Virus record (IMG/VR): IMGVR_UViG_3300023444_000011
Coordinates: 1-21,808 of that record
Direction: 5' to 3' (one strand)
DNA: 21,808 nt
Source: a virus
This document shows, piece by piece, positions 7,961 to 15,043 of this stretch; within the stretch, counting starts at the first letter, position 1; the number at the start of each line of letters is the position of its first letter. Position numbers and translations under genes: made by a program. The notes below the pieces were generated by a model that ran no database searches, was not told where the DNA came from, and saw only the letters and a program-made list of their open reading frames with translations.

Positions 7961-10900
7961 CAGTAGACTCCGCTGGTCTTCGATTTGCTGTCAGGCTTGG
8001 TTCCGCCGAGGACATTGGTGCCTCCCTCGGCGCCGAACTCAGCTCCGTATACGAACGCTGGGACTGGAGCGTATCCGTGCAGGTCGGACTCCTCCAGCTT
8101 CGTGGCTCCGCCAACCAATGCGCTCGCCAAATCTCGATACCCCATCTGGCTCATCCAGTCAGACCGAAGCAGCGGGATACGGGTGATCCCGTGGAGCTCC
8201 GGTTTGTGTCGGATCGGCTTCGGACCGACCTCGACGGATGACTTCCCAGCCTTCTGGAGGATCTCCTTGACACGCTCGTCGATGATATCGCCCGGCTTGA
8301 GTCCAGGAACAGGCTCTCGAAGCACATGACCCTCAGACGATGACACAGGGACCTTCCCGATGGTCTTGCGGTTGAAGTCCTGTACAACGGTCCACGGGGC
8401 GAGGTCGCCAGGGAGAAACGAGCTGCTCCCTGGATCGAGAACGCGCGTTGTATTGCCCACGGACCTGAGCACAGTCTCGATGGCACGGCGCTTCAACGGT
8501 ACTCCTTGCCCGTGATAGGCACGCTGGATCTCGTCTGCGACGAGGTTCTGTGCGCGTCCGAGGTCGCCCGTGAGCTCAACGAGCTCCTTCGGGTGCACAA
8601 TGCCGCGTGACAGGATTTCACCCTTCTTGACAGAGGCGCCTTTTCGAACACGGGATGAATCCCACAAGTCGTTCTCGATGAAGACCGGCTTCTTTGCGTC
8701 ACCGATGTAGACGTTCTTTCCGCCTCCGCCAGGGGCATCTTCGATGCGCGTGACCTTCCCGGATCGCGGTGCGAGGGACGCCTTCCCGCGCTCGATCTTG
8801 TTGAGGCTGAACATCTTGTCGATCGCCTCGTACCCAGTGATCGCACCACGGGTCCCCGACAGTCCCCCCTGGTGGAATGTGCGCATGGTCATCTGCGTGA
8901 GTGGCTCAGACAGCGACTGTCCGTCTACGGCACCCACGTTGTCGCCAATCGCCGGGAGATGTCCGTGCTCATTGAGCCCGTAGCACTTCGCGCACGTCCC
9001 CTTCGGCATCTTGCAGTACAAAGGTGACCGAACAACGATCGTCTTCACCTTGAGGCGCTTGAGCTCCGTGAGCAAACGAGGGGTGATCTCATCACCTGCA
9101 CGCGCGAGCGTTTTCCCATTGGCGCGAACGTCCTTCGCAAGAAACCGGTCGTTGACATCACGGCTCGTCACCGGCATCTCAAGTCCATCGGTCGTCATGC
9201 AGTCGTCATCGGAGATCACATTGGTGATGGCGCTCGCCATGATGTTCTTGTTGAACGCCCCTGGCTCGGATGTCTGCAGCTGCTTGTCTACGGCAGATGC
9301 GCGTGCCCCGTACAGCGTTGACCAATAGTCGGAAAAGGGGAGCCCCTCGGCGAATGAATGGGTGATGGGAATGGGGCTCTTTTCTCCTCGGTGGTTGTCC
9401 ACCATGAAGGGCGCGGAGATAACCTGCTTGAGCTGGTTCATGTTGCCGCGGGCCCCAGAACGAACCATCAGGTGGAAGTTGTTCTCCTGCTTGTCGAGCG
9501 ACGTCGCCACGACCTGGTCGAGTTCTTTGTTGGCACGCTCGACCAGGCTCGTAGCTTTCTGCTTGCCCTTGGGAGTCCTGGTCGGCAAACGGGACACCTC
9601 CGACAAGACCTTCTTGAAGATCTTGTCCTTCCCTGGGATTTGCGGAATCAGGTCGTCAACACCTACCGTAAACCCAACGCGGTAGGCGTGGTCGTCCCCG
9701 AGCGCCTTGAGCTTGTCGATGACCTTTCCGTGGTCGTTTGGGATCTCCTTCGCGACATCCCGCAGAAGGTCATCGAGCGTGCTCTTCGTGAAGACCGTCG
9801 ATGCGTACTTCTTGCGGGCTTTTGGAGGAAGGAGCTTCCCGATCGTCTTTCTGCCTTCCGGGGTTTTCGACAGGAGGTAGAGCCCGAGCAAGGCCTCGTT
9901 TTGAGGCTTCAGCATGAGGGCGCCAGTTCCCGGGTTGTACAGGTTCTTGGACGGAAGCATCTTCCCTGCTTCCCGCACAGCATCGTCCAAGATTGGAACG
10001 TGCACCGTCATGGTGTCGCCGTCGAAGTCTGCGTTGAAGCCCTTGACGACGAGGGGAGGGATCTTGATCGCCTTTCCGTCGGTGATCTGAGGCTTGAACG
10101 CCATGATGGAGAACTTGTGCAATGAGGGAGCGCGATTGAGCATGACGGGGCGACCGCTCATCTCCTCCTCGAGCATCTTGCGAGCCAGGTCAGTACGTTT
10201 CTCGACGGCCTCGAGCGCAGCAACCGGAGACATTCCGAATCGAGTCACGAGGCGCCGACGTACGAACGGCCCGTACAGCGTCCATGCCATCCCCTCAGGG
10301 AGAGCCACCTCGTCGACGCCGAGCTTGGGCTCTGGGATGATGGTCCCTCGCCCAACGAGGTTCTGACGGCGCTTGACGAGTTTGTCCTGGAAGAAGCCGG
10401 TCTTGATAGGCTTCCCTTTGAGCTGCTCGACGATCCCCTTCGGGCGGCGCTTGGCCGGATAGTAGGCGATCGGAGACGTGAACCCGGCAAGTGCCTTGAC
10501 GGACTTGTACAGGTCGCCACGCCACTCAGCCTTGATGGCGTCGGTGATGAAGGGGACGTCCTTTTGCCACTTGAGCTCGTTGTTGATGAGCCCGACGTCG
10601 CGGTAGAGCGTGTTGAGCCCCGGCGTCGAAAGCGACCCGTCCTCGAGCTCGGCGATGGGACGGAAGGCCGGCGGGATCACCGGGATCTTGGTCTGGAGGT
10701 AGGCCTCCTCCGGCCGCACCTTGAGCTTCTTGAGGGCCGCAAGGTACTTGAGACGCGTGTTGGCGGTATTGAGGGCCGTGGGCGTCTTGGCGCTCTTGGC
10801 CTTCTCTGTCCAGGCGGCGATTTCTTCGTCGATGTTGACGCGCTTGAGAAGCGTCTTGATCCCTTCTCCCCCGGTAACACCATTCTCGCCGAGCTCGCCG

Positions 10901-13900
10901 GTCTTCGGGTCTACGAACAACTCTCCACGAACGATCGAGTCGAACTGTGACGCGTTGAGGTTGGTCAGCGTTCGGATCGCCTTTTCGAACACAGGGTTCG
11001 GAATCGGCTCTGCGAGCTGGATGTGGCCCCACCGTTCTCCCATGCGACCGCCGAGAACCATCGAGTCCATGAGGCCGCCCGGTTCCTCCTTCAGGTCCTT
11101 GCCGCGAGTGAACACCGGTTTGGTGATCTCACCCGAGCTGAGGTTCTCGACCTCTTTGTCGGTCATCGGTCCAAGGACGAGCTTCGACCCTCGGCGTGTG
11201 ATGTTCGCCCCCGCCCCCTTCATGTAGGCCTCGAACTTTCGGTACGCGAAGGTCGGCTCCGGAGGCGGAAGCGATTGGATTCCGACCTTCGTTCCACCGC
11301 CACGAAGCCAGTACCAGAACTTGTCGTTCTGCTCGGCTTTGTAGGTGGCCATCTCGCGAAGGTTTGCTCGAGCTCCATGGGCCAACATGGAGTACATGGT
11401 GATGAGGTCGAGGGACTTCGCGCCCTCTTCTCCGCGCCCCGCAGGTTGACGGTTCAGATCGTACTTCCCCTCCTCGCGTGCGGAGTACTGCGAGGTGACC
11501 TGCTTGGTCAGTTTGAGCAGGTACTGGGGACCCACGAGCACGTTGCCCAGAGGCTCCTTACTGTGAGGGTCGTATAGCGGCTCGACGTCGGACACCTTGT
11601 TCTTGGCGAGCAGGCTCTTGACCGTTCGTGCGTGGTCTTCGCCGCTGAAGTTGTCGACCTTGTACGGTCGTTCTTTGTCCGCGATTTTCGCGGCGGCTGT
11701 TTCCAGAATCTGCGACGGGTTGATACGACTTACCACGCCGGCCGGGTTGAGGATCACTTCGACGGGCTCACCATCCTTGGTGTGAGGAGCTTCCCCGTCG
11801 GGGATGATCTTCGTGACGATTCCCTTGCCTCCGTATCGATTCGTGAGCTTGTCACCGATACGCGCGGACTCTTCGGTCTTGATGTAGACCTTGATGGCTC
11901 CGCCCGTCTTGACGACGTCGACGACCTTGCCAGGAAAGTCGCTTTCCCATGTTTCCTCGAACCCGCGGATGGGAGAGAAGATGCCCGTCATCCGCTTCCC
12001 GGCGCGATAGTCCGGGTCGTACTTCTGCTCTCGAACTCCGACCCATAGCGGGTCGCCCTTTTCGACGACCGTCCCTTTCTTGACGACGCCGTCGTCGTCG
12101 AGAGCAACCAGCTGTTCTGGTTTCAGGCCTGTGGGCTTGTACACATGGTACTTCTTCTTGGAGATCTCGGTGTTGCGTCCGATTGACATCGCTCGCTCGT
12201 GAAGATGCTCGCTGGTGAGCTTCTTCGCGGCCGACTCGGTGATAACGATGCCATCCTCGAAGTTGTATCCCTTCCACGGAAGGTAGGCGACACGGAGGTT
12301 TGTTCCCAACGCCAGCGTGCCGTCCCGCGTAAAATTGGAGTCGGCAAGCACGTCATTGGCGCGCACTTTGTCCCCCTCTTTGACCAGCACGTTTGCGTGC
12401 AGGAATGACTTGTTGTTGAGGGGGAGGTTCTTGTACAGGTCGTACTCGACGTCTCCGTCGGCGCTCTTCACGATGATCTTCGACGGCGTCACGGACTTGA
12501 CGACTCCGTCGACCATCGAGCGGATCGAGAACCCGAGACCGATGGCTTCCTCGACCGTGGTCTTTCCGATCTTCGCCTGAACAAGCGGAGCTTCCCTCTC
12601 TTTGAGCGGGATCGCTTGCTCGAGCATCTTGGTCGCCATCTGTCCGCGTACGCCTTGCGTTGAGGCAAGAAACGGGATCATGTTCGAGGCGACGGAGAAC
12701 GCTTGTCGCGGGTTGGAGAGCACAACGTCGACCTCGGACGGATCGACGAGCTGGTGCTCCCCGTTGACGATGGCCTTGACCTTTTTCCCGATTGGTTTTC
12801 GGTCGCGGTACTGGTCCGGGAAGGCGACGACGAGGTTGCGTGCCTCCATCGGCGTGATGCGACGAACCTTCTTCTTCTTGACGTCGTATACCGTCGTCGT
12901 CAGCTGGTCTCCGTCCTTCCCTGCGCCGATGGGAAGGTTCATCACCAATCCGATCTTGTTGGAGTCTGGCGTATGGATCGGGTCGATGAATCCGAGCTGC
13001 GACGGATGGACCGCGCGCTCCGATGCGCCGACGCGCTGAGGGTCGGAAATGCCCCCTTCGCCCAACACCGTCACCTTCGCCATCCCGTTGATCATGTTGA
13101 TGGGGTTGGTTTGGCCCGGGTTGTTCGACAGCGTCGACTGCGTGAAGAACGACTTCACCAGATTGGCAAACTGGTTCGGAGACAGCACATCACGCACGGA
13201 CTTCGGTCGATGCAAAGGGTTTCGCAATCGAATGTTGAGTCTGCGTCGGACGTCTTCGAGTGGTGGGGTGAGGGTCCCGTTCGGTTTGACGAACCTCTCA
13301 CGCATGACGTCTGCAAGGCTGAGGACCTTCTTGAACTCGAGCGCGTGACGCTCGTCGGGACGCCGCTTCCCGGTGCTCGCTAGCAGGAGATGTTTCGATG
13401 CATCGAGGAGAGCGAGAGGCGTGACCTTCTTGTGCTCCGATCCAACCGTGGCCTTCGTGACCTCCGGCATGAGCTCCGAGCCGTCGAGCTGCTCCTTGAT
13501 GGCCTCAAGCGCTTCTTGTGCGGTCTCGTAGTCTCCTGGACGCAGAGCATTGGCGACTCGTTTGATGGCGGCCTCGGACGCTTTCGCGCTGATCGCCTTG
13601 TTGGCCGCGAGAACCTTTTCGCCCCAGACCTTGGCGAGCATTGCATCGGAGACCCCGAGGCGCGAGAGAAGTGGATACAACTCTGCGCGTACCGAGCCAG
13701 ATCCACCGCCCGCATCACGAACGACGTAGAACCGAGGAGCTCCAGTTTTCTTGTCGGTCGTGACCTCGATGTTGAACGAGCGCCCCGGTGTGAGGATCTC
13801 AGCCTTGAACTCGTGGTTGAGTTTCTCGGTAACGTAGATCCCAGGTTTTCGTCGGAGCTGGTTGTTGATCTGGTAGTGCTTCCCATCAACGATGAAGCTC

Positions 13901-14205
13901 CCCATGTTGGTGCTCTTGGGAAGCAAGGCCAGCCGCATCTTGGATGCGGTTGAGATCACCTTCCCCGTCTTGTCATCGATGAGCTCAATATCGGCGTAGA
14001 CGGGCACCCCCCAGGTTTTGTCCTTGCGGGCAGCTTCGTGTTGCCCTTTCCAGTCCGTGACGGACTTGTCGTCTTGCACCCAGACCTTCTTGGCGTGCAG
14101 TCGAAGACCCGTCCGAGGAGACTTGGTGTCGATCGCCTTCTTGAAGGCGGTCGCGATGTCCTTCTTCACTCGGTCGAATTGGTCTTGGTAGTCGAATGTC
14201 TCCAT
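7960..14205 (-). CDS. Single-chain DNA-directed RNA polymerase, fused beta and beta' (2081 aa)
   Basis: This is a multisubunit-type RNA polymerase with both large subunits in one chain. Beta half (about 1-1000): IPFLAS at 510-515, YNFEDG at 647-652, catalytic-lysine motif GDKLTNRYGGKG at 784-795 (K786, K794), NPAGVVSRINPSQILE around 820-835, and the hybrid-binding QPAGRGEEG region at 920-928. Beta' half (about 1005-2081): SGEITKP and GHIQLAEP, the clamp region (LPP-like IPPAFRP), active-site NADFDGD at 1391-1397, bridge helix around 1625-1656, zinc cysteines C1669, C1731, C1738, C1741, and trigger loop MTMRTFHQGG at 1772-1781 with H1778. There is no long linker at the junction. The total is about 670 residues shorter than E. 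coli beta plus beta'. The beta' N-terminal zinc domain and beta flap tip appear missing. No alpha, omega or sigma is encoded nearby. It is the first gene of unit II. Confidence 0.97.
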   Translation of the reverse strand: METFDYQDQFDRVKKDIATAFKKAIDTKSPRTGLRLHAKKVWVQDDKSVTDWKGQHEAARKDKTWGVPVYADIELIDDKTGKVISTASKMRLALLPKSTNMGSFIVDGKHYQINNQLRRKPGIYVTEKLNHEFKAEILTPGRSFNIEVTTDKKTGAPRFYVVRDAGGGSGSVRAELYPLLSRLGVSDAMLAKVWGEKVLAANKAISAKASEAAIKRVANALRPGDYETAQEALEAIKEQLDGSELMPEVTKATVGSEHKKVTPLALLDASKHLLLASTGKRRPDERHALEFKKVLSLADVMRERFVKPNGTLTPPLEDVRRRLNIRLRNPLHRPKSVRDVLSPNQFANLVKSFFTQSTLSNNPGQTNPINMINGMAKVTVLGEGGISDPQRVGASERAVHPSQLGFIDPIHTPDSNKIGLVMNLPIGAGKDGDQLTTTVYDVKKKKVRRITPMEARNLVVAFPDQYRDRKPIGKKVKAIVNGEHQLVDPSEVDVVLSNPRQAFSVASNMIPFLASTQGVRGQMATKMLEQAIPLKEREAPLVQAKIGKTTVEEAIGLGFSIRSMVDGVVKSVTPSKIIVKSADGDVEYDLYKNLPLNNKSFLHANVLVKEGDKVRANDVLADSNFTRDGTLALGTNLRVAYLPWKGYNFEDGIVITESAAKKLTSEHLHERAMSIGRNTEISKKKYHVYKPTGLKPEQLVALDDDGVVKKGTVVEKGDPLWVGVREQKYDPDYRAGKRMTGIFSPIRGFEETWESDFPGKVVDVVKTGGAIKVYIKTEESARIGDKLTNRYGGKGIVTKIIPDGEAPHTKDGEPVEVILNPAGVVSRINPSQILETAAAKIADKERPYKVDNFSGEDHARTVKSLLAKNKVSDVEPLYDPHSKEPLGNVLVGPQYLLKLTKQVTSQYSAREEGKYDLNRQPAGRGEEGAKSLDLITMYSMLAHGARANLREMATYKAEQNDKFWYWLRGGGTKVGIQSLPPPEPTFAYRKFEAYMKGAGANITRRGSKLVLGPMTDKEVENLSSGEITKPVFTRGKDLKEEPGGLMDSMVLGGRMGERWGHIQLAEPIPNPVFEKAIRTLTNLNASQFDSIVRGELFVDPKTGELGENGVTGGEGIKTLLKRVNIDEEIAAWTEKAKSAKTPTALNTANTRLKYLAALKKLKVRPEEAYLQTKIPVIPPAFRPIAELEDGSLSTPGLNTLYRDVGLINNELKWQKDVPFITDAIKAEWRGDLYKSVKALAGFTSPIAYYPAKRRPKGIVEQLKGKPIKTGFFQDKLVKRRQNLVGRGTIIPEPKLGVDEVALPEGMAWTLYGPFVRRRLVTRFGMSPVAALEAVEKRTDLARKMLEEEMSGRPVMLNRAPSLHKFSIMAFKPQITDGKAIKIPPLVVKGFNADFDGDTMTVHVPILDDAVREAGKMLPSKNLYNPGTGALMLKPQNEALLGLYLLSKTPEGRKTIGKLLPPKARKKYASTVFTKSTLDDLLRDVAKEIPNDHGKVIDKLKALGDDHAYRVGFTVGVDDLIPQIPGKDKIFKKVLSEVSRLPTRTPKGKQKATSLVERANKELDQVVATSLDKQENNFHLMVRSGARGNMNQLKQVISAPFMVDNHRGEKSPIPITHSFAEGLPFSDYWSTLYGARASAVDKQLQTSEPGAFNKNIMASAITNVISDDDCMTTDGLEMPVTSRDVNDRFLAKDVRANGKTLARAGDEITPRLLTELKRLKVKTIVVRSPLYCKMPKGTCAKCYGLNEHGHLPAIGDNVGAVDGQSLSEPLTQMTMRTFHQGGLSGTRGAITGYEAIDKMFSLNKIERGKASLAPRSGKVTRIEDAPGGGGKNVYIGDAKKPVFIENDLWDSSRVRKGASVKKGEILSRGIVHPKELVELTGDLGRAQNLVADEIQRAYHGQGVPLKRRAIETVLRSVGNTTRVLDPGSSSFLPGDLAPWTVVQDFNRKTIGKVPVSSSEGHVLREPVPGLKPGDIIDERVKEILQKAGKSSVEVGPKPIRHKPELHGITRIPLLRSDWMSQMGYRDLASALVGGATKLEESDLHGYAPVPAFVYGAEFGAEGGTNVLGGTKPDSKSKTSGVY

Positions 14206-14363
14206 GGGTCACTCATGTATTCGCGGCATAAGCCGAGTGAGGGCAGGTTAGCAGCCCTTGGAAGGAGTCTATCACCTGAAGAAACGCCCCAGGAAGTACC
14301 AACCAGGCTTCGTCGTCGAAGCTATTGCTACCCTCCGTAACCTATCCAACAAGGAATCATTCC
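14206..14363. promoter_or_regulatory. Divergent promoter region between RNA polymerase and the small-membrane-protein island
   Basis: This is the longest gene-free stretch (158 bp). On the minus strand GCTTATGCC (14225-14233) ends 19 nt before the polymerase ATG, with TGAGTG four bases from the start, matching the layout before unit III. Here the element is part of the inverted repeat CGGC-ATAA-GCCG. On the plus strand GTAACCTA (14337-14344) lies 21 nt before the ATG at 14364, followed by AAGGAA (14351-14356) as ribosome binding site. No host-type -35/-10 pair stands out by eye. Confidence 0.5.
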
Positions 14364-14630
14364 ATGATCTTCATCATCAATCTCAAGCGTCGTCGTCTCG
14401 CATCGTCCGAAAACTCGGCCGAAATGGTTCTTCGCGATAAGCCCAAGGGAACGGGCATCTTCGGGAAGGTCTTCGGGTTCATCATCTCCGCGTGCATCAT
14501 CGGCACCATGGAGATCGCTCTGGGATGGGTGGCCAACAAGGTGCGAACGGTCGTGTGGGACATGATCGAAGGGGAGAAGAAGGAGATCACAGTCGGAGGC
14601 ACGGATACGCCGGTAGAAGTCGCAGCATGA
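14364..14630 (+). CDS. Small single-pass membrane protein (88 aa), unknown function
   Basis: The start MIFIINLKRRR at 14364 is chosen because AAGGAA lies 7 nt upstream. Residues 1-32 are hydrophilic and basic, one hydrophobic segment spans about 33-57 (IFGKVFGFIISACIIGTMEIALGWV), and the short C-terminal tail is acidic (EGEKKEITVGGTD). Positive charges before the segment suggest an N-in topology. No family is recognised. It leads a two-gene plus-strand island next to the RNA polymerase promoter region. Small membrane proteins in such positions can be superinfection-exclusion, antiholin or host-takeover factors, but nothing here decides between them. Confidence 0.68.
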   Translation: MIFIINLKRRRLASSENSAEMVLRDKPKGTGIFGKVFGFIISACIIGTMEIALGWVANKVRTVVWDMIEGEKKEITVGGTDTPVEVAA

Positions 14631-14637
14631 TCTTCTT

Positions 14638-14680
14638 CCTGCTGAGAAGGATGCGTGCGCGCGCATCCTCATCCAGCAGG
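14638..14680 (+). repeat. Long imperfect hairpin between the two small membrane-protein genes
   Basis: The outer stem CCTGCTG (14638-14644) pairs with CAGCAGG (14674-14680). The inner stem AGGATGCGT (14648-14656) pairs with GCGCATCCT (14661-14669) with one G-U pair. The 3' arm overlaps the CAGGGAG Shine-Dalgarno of the gene starting at 14690. There is no U-tract after it, so it is not a classic terminator. It may control translation or stabilise the upstream mRNA. Confidence 0.6.
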
Positions 14681-14689
14681 GAGCCCCAC

Positions 14690-15043
14690 ATGATCGAAGT
14701 TCCGGCGCATGGGTTCGTTGTTGGCAGTGACGGACTCGTAAAGGATCGCCGGACGGGACCGATCCGGATGTGGTTCCGCAAGTTCATCGGAGCTTGCGCG
14801 ATGGCGTCGGCTATCGCCGCAGGGCTCATGGTGTACATGCACTTCACCAAGAAGTGGAAGCAGGCTGGATTCCCTGTCATTCCCATCAGCGCGTTGGCGC
14901 AGATTGAACAGGCGAACACCAGCCAGCCCCAGGCTCCCACTTCAGGGGCTGTCCCGCTGACACAAGGGACGAGCGGTATCTACCAGGGAGGACGGCAGGA
15001 GAAGAACACAAGTTTTCTGGACAACCTCGACTTCGAGGGCTAG
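14690..15043 (+). CDS. Small membrane-anchored protein (117 aa), unknown function
   Basis: I choose ATG 14690 (MIEVPAHGFV), preceded by CAGGGAG 6 nt upstream. An in-frame ATG at 14627, overlapping the previous stop as ATGA, would add 21 residues encoded by the hairpin region and cannot be excluded. Residues 1-31 are polar and basic, one hydrophobic segment spans about 32-53, and the remainder is Gln/Thr/Ser/Pro-rich and probably disordered, ending in FLDNLDFEG. No family is recognised. It ends on a CTAG that also supplies the stop of the convergent gene. Confidence 0.65.
   Translation: MIEVPAHGFVVGSDGLVKDRRTGPIRMWFRKFIGACAMASAIAAGLMVYMHFTKKWKQAGFPVIPISALAQIEQANTSQPQAPTSGAVPLTQGTSGIYQGGRQEKNTSFLDNLDFEG

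Noticed and set aside
9280-9333. Loss of the catalytic trigger-loop histidine in the RNA polymerase
   Set aside because: I first aligned the LYGAR segment with the trigger loop. It is the bridge helix (E. coli H777 region). The trigger loop is MTMRTFHQGG, and its histidine H1778 is present.
10320-10390. Deletion in the switch 2 region of beta'
   Set aside because: Aligned with the archaeal type sequence ([20 protein letters not shown]), the phage segment has the same length. The residues differ but nothing is deleted.
14258-14440. Basic 60-codon frame starting at TTG in the plus-strand leader
   Set aside because: No Shine-Dalgarno sequence before the TTG, and it overlaps the better-supported 88-aa gene by 77 bp in another frame.
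14638-14680. Intrinsic terminator between the two small membrane-protein genes
   Set aside because: The stem is stable but neither strand has a following U-tract, and the downstream gene has its own ribosome binding site within reach.
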